NCBI GenBank assembly: GCA_006226415.1
Contig: SBGZ01000029.1
Location: forward strand, 1-32,578
From: Alphaproteobacteria bacterium
GTDB taxonomy: Bacteria > Pseudomonadota > Alphaproteobacteria > M2410
Direction of reading: 5' to 3'
DNA: 32,578 bases
A program made the position numbers and the translations under genes. Position 1 is the first letter of the stretch; the number at the start of each line of letters is the position of its first letter. Below are positions 1 through 8,449 of the stretch, piece by piece. The notes under the pieces were generated by a model that saw only the letters and a list, made by a program, of their open reading frames with translations, searched no databases and was not told the origin of the DNA.

Positions 1-777
1 CTGCTCGCCAAGGCGGGCAATCTGGAGGTGCGTCTGGGCTCATCTCCCCAAGATATCGAAAAATGCCAGCGCCTGCGCTACGAAGTCTTCTATGAAGAAA
101 TGGCCGCCAAGCCCATTGGCGACATGGGCAAGCTGCGCCTTGATTTTGATAAATTTGACGCCATCGCCGATCATTTGATCGTGCGCGATCTGGCAACGCC
201 GGGCGGCCCGACTGTGGTGGGGACCTACCGTCTCATCCGCCGAGAGGTTGCCGAGGCCAATGGCGGCTTTTACACAGCTGGTGAATATGACATTGCGCCC
301 ATGATTGAGCGCGCTGGTCCGGACATGAATTTTGTCGAGCTCGGCCGCTCCTGTGTGCACAAGGACTATCGCAACCGCCCGACCATCAATCTGCTCTGGC
401 AGGGGCTCGGGCAATATGTGAACCGCTATAATGTCGGCGCTTTCTTCGGATGTGCCAGTTTTCCCGGTACAGATCCGGCTGCGCTCAAGCTACCCCTGTC
501 CTTCCTGCATCATCATTTGAGCCTGCCGGAAGAGTTTCAGGTGCGCGCTTTGCCCCATCTCTACAATGAGATGAATTTAATGCCCAAGGAAGAGATCAAT
601 GAACGAGCGGCGCTGCGCACGCTACCTCCGCTGATCCGGGGCTATGTCATGGCGGGATGTCTTTTCGGCACAGGCGCGGTGATTGACGAGCAATTTTCAA
701 CGGTCGACGTCTTCGTGATGTCGATTATCCAGCGCGCCAGCGAGCGTTACATGGGCCGTTTTGCCGCCAAGACCTGA
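1..777 (+). CDS. olsB: OlsB-type GNAT N-acyltransferase, 5' partial
   Basis: Probable L-ornithine N-alpha-acyltransferase, which transfers a 3-hydroxyacyl group from acyl carrier protein to ornithine to make lyso-ornithine lipid. The frame is open to base 1 and reads a typical family lead-in (LEVRLGSSP) before the first possible internal start, GTG at 28, so the true start lies upstream of the window. About 258 residues are visible. Family-like features are the RLRYEVFYEEM segment near the start, VVGTYRLI, and VELGRSCVHKDYRN followed by LLWQGL, as in the hemolysin-like acetyltransferase family (Acetyltransf_5). In rhizobia, as I recall, olsB sits beside a malic enzyme gene, as here. The gene is convergent with the malic enzyme gene. 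An acyltransferase of another amine substrate cannot be excluded. Confidence 0.75.
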   Translation: MLAKAGNLEVRLGSSPQDIEKCQRLRYEVFYEEMAAKPIGDMGKLRLDFDKFDAIADHLIVRDLATPGGPTVVGTYRLIRREVAEANGGFYTAGEYDIAPMIERAGPDMNFVELGRSCVHKDYRNRPTINLLWQGLGQYVNRYNVGAFFGCASFPGTDPAALKLPLSFLHHHLSLPEEFQVRALPHLYNEMNLMPKEEINERAALRTLPPLIRGYVMAGCLFGTGAVIDEQFSTVDVFVMSIIQRASERYMGRFAAKT

Positions 778-849
778 GGCTTTGAAATCCCTCATGCCTC
801 GAGACAAACCTTTTCAAGCTTGCCTCAGCACGAGGATAGAATTCAGTCA

Positions 850-3138
850 CTAGCGCACCATCACGCTCGGAAATTCCGTATCGGAAATATTATAAGCCGC
901 CAGCGCCGACATGGTGACAATGTCGTTGACCTTGGCGCCCAGCGAACAGATCTGCACCGATCGATCAAGACCCGACAGCATCGGCCCGATCACATTGCAT
1001 TGGCCGAGCACCTGCAACAGCTTGGTGCTGATCGCCGCCGAGTGGAAAGCCGGCATGATGAGGCAGTTGGCCGGTCCCGTCAGGCGGCAGAAGGGATATT
1101 GAATCGGATCCGGGTCGAGCGCCACATCCGCCGACATTTCCCCTTCATATTCAAAGTCCACTTCCATTTTATCGAGAATTTCCACCGCCTCGCGCTGAAT
1201 GTCCGAGCGCTCACCAGGCGGATTGCCAAAGGTGGAATAAGCTAGAAACGCCACCCGCGGCACATGGCCAAACTGGCGCGCCACCCGGGCGGTCTGGATT
1301 GCAATATCCACCAGCTTTTGCGGTGTTGGCATTTCGGTAACCGACGTGTCCGACACAAAGACCGTGCGCCCACGTGCCAGAATGATCGAAGTTCCAATCA
1401 CCGTTTGATCCGCGTGCGGATCAATCACGCGCTGCACTTCCTTAAGCGCGGTGGCATAGTTGCGCGTAACCCCGGTCACCATGCCGTCCGCATGACCAAG
1501 CGCCACCATGCAGGCGGCAAAGGTGTTGCGGTCCGTATTGACAAGGCGTTCTGCATCCCGCTTCAACATACCCTTGCGTTGCCAGCGGCTGTAAAGCAGG
1601 TCGGTGAAATCCGGGTTCCAGTCGGAATAGCGCGCATTGTGCACCTCCAGCTGATCGACCCCTTCAAGACCTGCTGCCTTGGCGGTTTGCTCAATGATTT
1701 TCTCCCGTCCGATAAGGATCGGGGCGCCCAGACCCTGCTGGCGGAAGGCCAGTGCCGCGCGGATCACCGCTTCCTGTTCGCCTTCGGCAAAGACAATGCG
1801 TTTCGGGTGCGAGCGCACGAATGAAGTGACATATTGCACCAGGCTCGCGGTCGGATCGAGCCGCTGATTAAGCTCTTGTTTGTAACGCTCCATGTCGACA
1901 ATCGGGCGCTGCGCCACGCCGCTTTCCATGGCGGCGATCGCCACGGCGGGCGCCACATGGGAGATAAGGCGGGGGTCAAACGGCGCCGGGATAATGTAGT
2001 CCGGTCCATATTTGGGCCGCTTGCCGTGATAGGCGGCTGCCACTTCGTCCGGCACATCCTCGCGCGCCAGTTCGGCCAGCGACTGAGCGGCGGCAATCTT
2101 CATGGCGTCATTGATGGTGGTCGCCCGCGCGTCCAAGGCGCCCCGGAAGATGTAAGGGAAACCGAGCACATTATTGACCTGATTGGGATAGTCCGACCGG
2201 CCCGTGGCCATGATGGCATCTGAGCGGATCTCGGCGACCTCTTCCGGCGTGATTTCCGGATTGGGATTGGCCATGGCAAATATGATGGGCTTGTCGGCCA
2301 TGGATTTGATCATGTCCGCTGTAAAGGCGCCTTCAACCGAGAGCCCAAACACAACATCGGCGCCTTTCATGGCATCGGCGAGCGTGCGGTCCGTTGTCAC
2401 CACCGCATGAGCCGACTTCCACTGGTTCATGCCCTCTTCGCGGCCTTGATAAATCACCCCTTTGGTGTCGCAAAGCAGCGCCTGGTCGTGGGGCAGGCCC
2501 ATCGACTTGACGAGCTCCAGACAGGCAATACCTGCCGAGCCCGCGCCATTGACCACCATCTTGATGTCTTTAATGTCCTTGCCGGTCAGATGTAGCGCAT
2601 TGAGAAGACCGGCGGCGGCGATGATCGCCGTGCCGTGCTGGTCGTCATGGAAGACAGGGATATTCATAACTTCGCGCAAGCGCTGCTCAATAATAAAGCA
2701 CTCGGGCGCTTTGATATCTTCCAGATTGATGCCGCCATAGGTCGGCTCCAGAAAACGCACGCAGTTGATGAACTCATCCGCGTCTTCGGTGCCCACTTCA
2801 ATGTCGATGGAATCCACATCCGCAAAGCGTTTAAACAGCACCGCCTTGCCCTCCATCACCGGCTTGGAAGCCAGCGCCCCCAGATTACCAAGCCCCAAGA
2901 TCGCTGTGCCGTTGGAAATGACAGCCACCAAATTGCCCTTGGCTGTGTAGTCATAAGCCGCTTCCGGCGACTCTGCGATGGCTCGAACCGGCACCGCCAC
3001 GCCCGGCGAATAGGCGAGCGACAAATCGCGCTGGGTCGCCATGGGTTTGGTCGCGGTGATCTGGATTTTTCCCGGCTTGCCCTGAGAGTGAAACAGCAGG
3101 GCTTCTTCGTCGGTAAAGGTGCGCTTGCGCTCGGCCAT
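850..3138 (-). CDS. maeB: NADP-dependent malic enzyme with phosphotransacetylase-like C-terminal domain
   Basis: Oxidatively decarboxylates malate to pyruvate, producing NAD(P)H at the TCA/gluconeogenesis branch. The 762-residue length is that of the large bacterial MaeB/Tme type. The malic enzyme domain (about 1-430) has YSPGVA at 43-48, the catalytic-lysine segment around K98, NLEDIKAPECF at 138-148, FHDDQHGT at 163-170 and a Rossmann GAGSAG at 198-203. The C-terminal third (from about 430) is phosphotransacetylase-like and is regulatory in known relatives. I chose the ATG at 3136-3138, which begins MAERKRTF and has AAGGA about ten bases upstream. The frame stays open for 120 more codons, but that extension is low-complexity and overlaps the permease gene. 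NADP preference is inferred from the family. Confidence 0.95.
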   Translation of the reverse strand: MAERKRTFTDEEALLFHSQGKPGKIQITATKPMATQRDLSLAYSPGVAVPVRAIAESPEAAYDYTAKGNLVAVISNGTAILGLGNLGALASKPVMEGKAVLFKRFADVDSIDIEVGTEDADEFINCVRFLEPTYGGINLEDIKAPECFIIEQRLREVMNIPVFHDDQHGTAIIAAAGLLNALHLTGKDIKDIKMVVNGAGSAGIACLELVKSMGLPHDQALLCDTKGVIYQGREEGMNQWKSAHAVVTTDRTLADAMKGADVVFGLSVEGAFTADMIKSMADKPIIFAMANPNPEITPEEVAEIRSDAIMATGRSDYPNQVNNVLGFPYIFRGALDARATTINDAMKIAAAQSLAELAREDVPDEVAAAYHGKRPKYGPDYIIPAPFDPRLISHVAPAVAIAAMESGVAQRPIVDMERYKQELNQRLDPTASLVQYVTSFVRSHPKRIVFAEGEQEAVIRAALAFRQQGLGAPILIGREKIIEQTAKAAGLEGVDQLEVHNARYSDWNPDFTDLLYSRWQRKGMLKRDAERLVNTDRNTFAACMVALGHADGMVTGVTRNYATALKEVQRVIDPHADQTVIGTSIILARGRTVFVSDTSVTEMPTPQKLVDIAIQTARVARQFGHVPRVAFLAYSTFGNPPGERSDIQREAVEILDKMEVDFEYEGEMSADVALDPDPIQYPFCRLTGPANCLIMPAFHSAAISTKLLQVLGQCNVIGPMLSGLDRSVQICSLGAKVNDIVTMSALAAYNISDTEFPSVMVR

Positions 3139-3244
3139 TGCGGAGGGTCCTTGAATGTGGCGGGTCTTGTTCTTTTTCTTATGCCTCGCCTTCTTAAGCG
3201 CCTTTTGCGCCGATCTCAAGGAGAGGCTTGAAAAAGGGCCCGTT

Positions 3245-4138
3245 TCAGGCGGTTTTTTGCCGCCGCGCCCCCAGCCAGATGGCAAAGAAGACAAGGCCCG
3301 CGCCGAGCCCATGGGCCAGCGTTGGCGTTTCCTCCAGAAAGACCACCGCCAGTACCCCGGCGCTGATCGGCACAAAGCCGGTAAAGAGACCGGCCACATT
3401 GGCGGGGATAAGCTTGACCCCCTCGTACCAGAGCACCAGAGCCAAAACGCTGGAGCCGACCGCGTAAAGACCCAGCAAAAGCCAGAGAAGGCCCCCATGG
3501 CCGTGCCAATCCATGGTCAGGAGCGGCCCCACCGCCAACGGCGCAAAAAGGGCGAGCGCCACCAGATTGACCAAGAGCGCCGTGATCCCCAGTGGCAAGC
3601 GCGAGGCGCTCTGCTTGGCAAAGATCGTGTAAGTCGCCTCCGACAGGACCGCGAGGAAAATGAGCCCATTGCCGACCCAATGGCCCGCGCCCGCGCCCCC
3701 GGCCCCTTGCAAGTTGAGGATCATAACCCCGCCAACCGCCATCGGGATCGACAAAGCCTGCAAGGGCGTCAAGCGCTCTTTCAGCCAGAGATAGGACAAA
3801 ACCGCCACGGCGGCGGGCAGGGTGGCGGAAATAATGCCCGCATTGAAAGCGCTCGAGGCGCGAATGCCGTAAAACAGAAAAACCGTGAAAGCCAGAATGC
3901 CAAACAGCGCTTGCCCCGCGATGGGGGTGAGGTCCGCGCGGGTCAGATTTTGAAAAGCTGCACCAAATTGCCCCCGCCGCCGCGCCATCTCCCACACGAG
4001 CAAGACCAGCGCCGCGATCAGGCAGCGCAAAAACCCGATCACAAAGACCGGCAATTCCGCTGACAAAACCTTGGCCACAGCCACCGTGCCGCCGACCAGG
4101 CACATGGACAGGGCTGTTAGTAAATAGCTGCGCGCCAT
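3245..4138 (-). CDS. DMT-family (EamA) permease
   Basis: Inner-membrane transporter of the drug/metabolite superfamily; substrate unknown. The 297 residues are mostly hydrophobic and fit about ten transmembrane helices in two EamA repeats. The first repeat includes [19 protein letters not shown] and ends near the [19 protein letters not shown] signature, where the glutamate-rich turn before the last helix of each half is typical. The second ends with [19 protein letters not shown]. It lies 106 bases upstream of the malic enzyme gene on the same strand and is divergent from mutS. Nothing in its context identifies the transported compound. Confidence 0.88.
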   Translation of the reverse strand: MARSYLLTALSMCLVGGTVAVAKVLSAELPVFVIGFLRCLIAALVLLVWEMARRRGQFGAAFQNLTRADLTPIAGQALFGILAFTVFLFYGIRASSAFNAGIISATLPAAVAVLSYLWLKERLTPLQALSIPMAVGGVMILNLQGAGGAGAGHWVGNGLIFLAVLSEATYTIFAKQSASRLPLGITALLVNLVALALFAPLAVGPLLTMDWHGHGGLLWLLLGLYAVGSSVLALVLWYEGVKLIPANVAGLFTGFVPISAGVLAVVFLEETPTLAHGLGAGLVFFAIWLGARRQKTA

Positions 4139-4218
4139 TGCCTTTTAGGGCCTCCCGTGACACTTCTAAGGGTCTTCATTTCCAAGCCAACAAAGCCCCG
4201 ACACCAACCTCGTTTCTC

Positions 4219-6963
4219 ATGTCCATCCAAGCCCAGCAAGCCGAAAAGAAAGAAGAGGCCGCAAAATCTCCGGCCCAGAGCGCCGTCACACCCATGATGG
4301 CGCAGTTCCTGGAGATCAAGGAAGCCAATCCCGGCGCGCTTCTGTTTTATCGCATGGGCGATTTCTATGAGCTCTTTTTCGAAGATGCCGTTGCGGCGGC
4401 GCGCGCCCTCGATATCACCCTGACCAAACGCGGCAAGCATTTAGGCGAAGACATCCCTATGTGCGGCGTGCCGGTTCATGCCGCCGAAAGCTATCTGGAG
4501 CGGCTCATTCGCCAGGGCTTCAAGGTGGCGGTTTGTGAGCAGACCGAAGACCCGGCAGAGGCCAAAAAGCGCGGCTCCAAATCCGTTGTCGCCCGTGAGG
4601 TCGTGCGCCTTGTGACGCCCGGCACCTTGACCGAAGACACGCTGCTCGACGCCCGCGCCCATAATTATCTCGCCGCCATCGCCTGTGTTGGTGGGCGCGG
4701 CACGCCAAATGCCCGCTGGGGCCTGGCCTGGCTCGACATGTCGTCCGGTGAATTTTTTGCCTCTGCCTTGGAAGAAACCGCGCTGGCGGCGGAGATCGCC
4801 CGCCTGTCCCCAAGCGAACTTCTCATTTCCGACAGCTGGGTAGGGGATGTTTTTTTCAAGACCCTTGGCGAAACCATTAGCACCACGCTGACCGCCTTGC
4901 CGCCGTCCAAATTCGAAAGCCAGACCGGAGAAGCGGCCCTTAAAAGTCTTTTCGACGTCAAGGCGCTGGAAGGCTTTGGCGATTTCTCAAGGGCTGAGCT
5001 CGGGGCCGCCGGCGCCTTGGTGGGCTACATAGAGCTCACCCAGCGGGGCAAATTGCCCGCCCTTAAACCGCTTAGGCAAATCGAAACCGGCGGGGTCATG
5101 TCCATTGATGCAGCGACCCGCGCCAATCTGGAACTCACCCAGACCCTCGCCGGGCAGCGCAAAGGTTCGCTGTTGTCGGTGATTGATCGCACGGTCACCG
5201 GTCCCGGCGCGCGGGCCTTGGCGGCGCGGCTGTCCGGCCCTTTACGCAATCCGGAAGAGATCAACCGCCGCCTTGATTCGGTCAGCTTTTTTTCAGATCA
5301 CCGGGACCTGCGCCGTGATCTGCGCGAGCGCTTAAAGCAGGTGCCCGACATGGCGCGATCCTTGACCCGCCTCAGTCTTGGACGCGGGGGGCCGCGCGAT
5401 CTCGCCGCCATTGGCAAGGGACTTGAAGGCGCCTTTGCGCTAGGGCGCGATATTGCAGCGACCGATGATCCTCTGGCGGCGCTCCCCGGCGAAATCTCTG
5501 AAAATTGCGCAGCGCTCAAAGATCAAACGGGCGCCCTGCAGGCTCTTGCGCAAGAGCTCACAGCCGCTCTTTCCAGCGAGTTGCCGCTTCTCGCCCGTGA
5601 TGGCGGCTTCATCGCCAAGGGCTACAACGCCGCTTTGGATGAAGTCCGTACACTGAGGGATGAAAGCCGCCGGGTAATTGCGGTCCTTGAGGGTAAATAC
5701 CGCGAGGCTTCTGGCGTCACCGGTCTCAAGATCAAGCACAACAATGTGTTGGGCTTTTTCATTGAGGTCACCGCGCTTCACGGCGACAAGCTCCTAAGCG
5801 GGGACAATGCGGAAGTCTTCATTCACCGCCAGACCCTCGCCAATGCGGTGCGTTTTACCACCACGGAGCTCTCTGACCTTGCCTCGTCCATCGCCAATGC
5901 CTCGGGCCGCGCCGTGGCGCTTGAGCTTGAGCTCTTCGACAAGCTGGCAGGTGAGGCCTTAAGCGAGGCCCGGGCGGTCTCCGCCGCCGCCGAGGCGCTG
6001 GCTATTCTCGATGTTTCTGCTTCCCTGGCGGCCCTGGCGGAAGAAAGCCGCTATACCCGCCCGAGGGTCGACACCTCTCTGTCTTTTGAGGTCAAGGGCG
6101 GGCGCCACCCGGTGGTCGAATGGGGCTTGAAGAGCCAGGGCGCGGGCGCCTTTGTCGCCAATGATTGCCGCTTAAGTTCAGAGGATGAAGATCCGGACGC
6201 GCGCCGTCTCTGGCTTGTCACCGGTCCCAACATGGCCGGTAAATCCACCTACCTCCGGCAAAATGCCCTCATCGCTATTCTCGCCCAAATGGGCTCCTTT
6301 GTGCCCGCCGCTTCCGCTCACATCGGCGTGGTCGACAAGCTCTTCTCCCGCGTTGGCGCGGCGGATGATCTGGCGCGCGGGCGCTCCACCTTTATGGTCG
6401 AAATGGTCGAAACCGCCGCCATCCTCAATCAGGCGGGCCCGCATTCTCTGGTCATCCTCGATGAGATCGGCCGAGGCACCGCCACCTTCGACGGGCTTTC
6501 CATCGCCTGGGCGGCGGTGGAGCATCTCCATGATGTCAATCAGTGCCGCGCTCTCTTTGCCACCCACTACCATGAGCTCACCGCGCTCTCGGCCAAGCTA
6601 GGGCATCTTTCCAACGTCACCATGAAGGTAAAGGAATGGCAGGGCGACGTGGTCTTCCTGCACGAGGTCGAGCCCGGCAAGGCCGACCGTTCCTACGGCA
6701 TCCAGGTCGCCAAGCTCGCGGGGCTTCCCCCGGCGGTCATTGAGCGCGCGGCCTTAGTCCTGGAGCATTTGGAAGAGCAACGCGAGGAACAGGCAGGCAG
6801 CCCGATGATCGACGACCTGCCGCTTTTTTCCGCCACCATCGAAAATGTGGAAAAACAGGTCAAAGGCCCAAGCCCCCTGGAAGAAGCTTTTAAGGACATC
6901 AACCCCGACGAGCTCTCCCCCAAGGAAGCCTTGGAGCTTATCTATAAGCTGAAACTGCTTTAG
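4219..6963 (+). CDS. mutS: DNA mismatch repair ATPase MutS
   Basis: Recognises base mismatches and small loops and recruits MutL. The protein is 914 residues from the ATG at 4219. The mismatch-reading Phe-X-Glu is at F49-Y50-E51 in GDFYELF. Connector, core lever and clamp domains follow, then the ABC ATPase with Walker [10 protein letters not shown] at 669-677 and Walker B/signature region [15 protein letters not shown]. The ATPase ends in an ATHYHEL H-loop, and a C-terminal [21 protein letters not shown] tail matches the tetramerisation region. A TTG at 4138 is in frame but overlaps the divergent permease start and gives an untypical N-terminus, so I prefer 4219. No strong Shine-Dalgarno precedes 4219, so M26 or M27 remain alternatives. 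Confidence 0.96.
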   Translation: MSIQAQQAEKKEEAAKSPAQSAVTPMMAQFLEIKEANPGALLFYRMGDFYELFFEDAVAAARALDITLTKRGKHLGEDIPMCGVPVHAAESYLERLIRQGFKVAVCEQTEDPAEAKKRGSKSVVAREVVRLVTPGTLTEDTLLDARAHNYLAAIACVGGRGTPNARWGLAWLDMSSGEFFASALEETALAAEIARLSPSELLISDSWVGDVFFKTLGETISTTLTALPPSKFESQTGEAALKSLFDVKALEGFGDFSRAELGAAGALVGYIELTQRGKLPALKPLRQIETGGVMSIDAATRANLELTQTLAGQRKGSLLSVIDRTVTGPGARALAARLSGPLRNPEEINRRLDSVSFFSDHRDLRRDLRERLKQVPDMARSLTRLSLGRGGPRDLAAIGKGLEGAFALGRDIAATDDPLAALPGEISENCAALKDQTGALQALAQELTAALSSELPLLARDGGFIAKGYNAALDEVRTLRDESRRVIAVLEGKYREASGVTGLKIKHNNVLGFFIEVTALHGDKLLSGDNAEVFIHRQTLANAVRFTTTELSDLASSIANASGRAVALELELFDKLAGEALSEARAVSAAAEALAILDVSASLAALAEESRYTRPRVDTSLSFEVKGGRHPVVEWGLKSQGAGAFVANDCRLSSEDEDPDARRLWLVTGPNMAGKSTYLRQNALIAILAQMGSFVPAASAHIGVVDKLFSRVGAADDLARGRSTFMVEMVETAAILNQAGPHSLVILDEIGRGTATFDGLSIAWAAVEHLHDVNQCRALFATHYHELTALSAKLGHLSNVTMKVKEWQGDVVFLHEVEPGKADRSYGIQVAKLAGLPPAVIERAALVLEHLEEQREEQAGSPMIDDLPLFSATIENVEKQVKGPSPLEEAFKDINPDELSPKEALELIYKLKLL

Positions 6964-6983
6964 GTGTACTAATATTTGAATAT

Positions 6984-7013
6984 TTGACTAAGAAACCGCT
7001 TTGCGGGTATACA
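6984..7013 (+). promoter_or_regulatory. sigma-70-like promoter for the AT-rich island, with embedded dyad
   Basis: TTGACT at 6984-6989 and TATACA at 7008-7013 are separated by 18 bases, a close match to a housekeeping promoter. It starts 21 bases after the mutS stop and 39 bases before the next gene. A perfect dyad CCGC-TTT-GCGG (6996-7006) fills the spacer, and a second dyad TGCC-TTT-GGCA (7014-7024) lies just after the -10 box, about where transcription would start. This arrangement would suit a repressor operator, but no regulator is identified. Promoter call by eye only. Confidence 0.5.
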
Positions 7014-7051
7014 TGCCTTTGGCAAGCATCTATTAACTCGAGCCTAGAATT

Positions 7052-8014
7052 ATGACGTACAAAGACAAATTGAATCAATGCTGGGAACTAACCAGAAATG
7101 AGATTACGCGTCTAAGCATCGAAAACAAATACAAAGAAGTTTTGGGGTTTTTGATTATTCCGGTATTTATGGGGCTATGGTCAAATGTTGCAGATCAGTC
7201 AACGGTTGGCGGATTTATTTTTTGGGGCCCCCTTGTGCTAGCAGGATTGGTTCAAATTGTCTTTCTTGCCCCGGTTTTTCGAAAGCCATATACAATATCT
7301 GAAGCCTATGAGTTGATGAAGGATGGCGAGCAAGAAATAAAAGCTTTAAGAACGGAAAACAAAAGCAAGGCTAATGAAATTTCCTTATTTAAATCAGCGA
7401 TAGAGTACTTCGTTCTATCCTATGAAATCTCTAGAGGCTGGATCGAAATGTTTTCTGAATGGATTCAAGAAGACATCTGTACTGTTGATGATATGAAGTA
7501 CGTTGTTAGAAATAGCTTTGATTCAGTCGTCAAAAATCGAAAAACTCTATTTGGGCTCTCTGAAGATGAACACTGGGAGTTCGCTGTATACCTCAACTTT
7601 GAAAACGAAGCTAAACTTAAACCTATTTTTCGAGTTAGATCGGAAAATCACCCTTCGATAACAGATGATCCAAAATATCTTGGACGAGAATGGAACCGGG
7701 GGGAAGGTCACATCGGCTCAGTCTTTTCAGGAGGAGTGTCGGTAATTGTTCCGGATGCCACTCTGCCGGAAGTCAAAAAGGCGTTTCCAATGAAAGATGA
7801 GTTGCGTCGAGAGTACGATGACGAGGTTTATCGCGCCAGAGCAATGATTCTTATTGGTCCAATTAATGACCAAAATCAACCAAAAGGTGTATTGATTGCG
7901 ACTAGCAGTAGGCCGAACAGATTTTCAGAGATTAATGCCATAATTCTCCACCAATATGCCCAAACTCTTGCAAGTGCAATGTCGCAATGTCAAATTGCTG
8001 AGCTTGAAAATTAA
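7052..8014 (+). CDS. membrane protein with two TM helices, coiled coil and C-terminal GAF-like domain
   Basis: I do not recognise an orthologue for this 320-residue protein. Two hydrophobic helices (about 29-46 and 52-73) are followed by a charged helical, probably coiled-coil stretch (about 83-115). The C-terminal half looks like a GAF domain: NRGEGHIGSVF at 215-225, VIVPDA at 231-236, RARAMILIGPI at 261-271, and a final helix FSEINAIILHQYAQTLASAM at 291-310. GAF domains bind small ligands or dimerise, so a membrane-anchored cytoplasmic sensor is plausible; no output domain is visible. Base composition is unlike the neighbours: 23 and 22 G/C per 60 at 7081-7140 and 7321-7380, against 37 at 6421-6480 in mutS. 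That fits horizontal acquisition. No clear ribosome binding site precedes the ATG. Confidence 0.7.
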   Translation: MTYKDKLNQCWELTRNEITRLSIENKYKEVLGFLIIPVFMGLWSNVADQSTVGGFIFWGPLVLAGLVQIVFLAPVFRKPYTISEAYELMKDGEQEIKALRTENKSKANEISLFKSAIEYFVLSYEISRGWIEMFSEWIQEDICTVDDMKYVVRNSFDSVVKNRKTLFGLSEDEHWEFAVYLNFENEAKLKPIFRVRSENHPSITDDPKYLGREWNRGEGHIGSVFSGGVSVIVPDATLPEVKKAFPMKDELRREYDDEVYRARAMILIGPINDQNQPKGVLIATSSRPNRFSEINAIILHQYAQTLASAMSQCQIAELEN

Positions 8015-8059
8015 CCATTTATCCACGAAATATAGACAAAGAGAATACTAGGAGTCATT

Positions 8060-8101
8060 ATGAAGATTCTTTTGATTCGCGGAGGGTGCGATGGATTATG
8101 A
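8060..8101 (+). CDS. possible 13-codon leader peptide overlapping the next start
   Basis: ATG at 8060 is preceded by AGGAG (8050-8054) at a five-base spacing and encodes MKILLIRGGCDGL before TGA at 8099-8101. The stop lies eight bases inside the following gene, whose start is at 8091, so translation could be coupled. The good ribosome binding site is the only evidence; it may be fortuitous. Confidence 0.2.
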   Translation: MKILLIRGGCDGL

Positions 8102-8297
8102 CCGTGAACCCAAAAACGGGACGGCGATTGTTAGTCTGGACAGGGATGTTGAAGTTGCCGCGAGGCGTCTGGTTACGTCAGAGAAGAACGACCCTAGGGC
8201 CCTAGATATCTACAACAAGCTTTTGCAAGATAAATCCGACAATTTATTCCGAAGATTGGTCGAGAATACCGAGCAAATTCTAAGTTACAAATCTTAG
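8091..8297 (+). CDS. small hypothetical protein, 68 residues
   Basis: ATG at 8091 has a strong GGAGG at 8081-8085 with a five-base spacing, which supports real translation. The product is hydrophilic, without cysteine, signal peptide or membrane segment. It looks largely helical, with an RDVEVAARRLV stretch and a LLQDKSDNLFRRLVENTEQIL C-terminal half. I do not recognise a family. It follows the GAF-like membrane protein gene by 76 bases on the same strand and shares its low G+C and AGA/ATA-type codons. The two probably arrived together and may be co-transcribed. It could be a small partner or regulator of the membrane protein, but that rests only on position. Confidence 0.5.
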   Translation: MDYDREPKNGTAIVSLDRDVEVAARRLVTSEKNDPRALDIYNKLLQDKSDNLFRRLVENTEQILSYKS

Positions 8298-8449
8298 AAT
8301 TACGTCTACTGTCAATTCGGAGAAATCCCGTCTTCCAGATTGATTTGAAAACTTTCCGTCGAGTGGAATGACAAATTGGTTCTAATGTTCGGGTCAATCA
8401 TCCAAGTTTCCTCTGCCTTTCTTATTTGATAGCCCCTACACTCATTCCC

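Noticed and set aside
778-849. Bidirectional terminator between the convergent olsB and maeB genes
   Set aside because: CCTCG and CGAGG occur but are too far apart with no T tract; no convincing hairpin.
3139-3498. 120-codon N-terminal extension of the malic enzyme
   Set aside because: It overlaps the permease gene in another frame, is low-complexity, and the ATG at 3138 gives the normal family N-terminus with a ribosome binding site.
3155-4063. Long plus-strand open frame opposite the DMT permease
   Set aside because: Its translation is low-complexity, rich in R, Q, P and D, and it mirrors a clear permease gene; a G+C-driven shadow frame.
4138-4218. TTG start for mutS at 4138
   Set aside because: It would overlap the divergent permease start and add 27 untypical residues.
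6971-6986. Tandem AATATTTG octamer just after mutS as a target-site duplication
   Set aside because: The copies are adjacent to each other and not at the two ends of the island; no matching copy was seen near 8298-8449.
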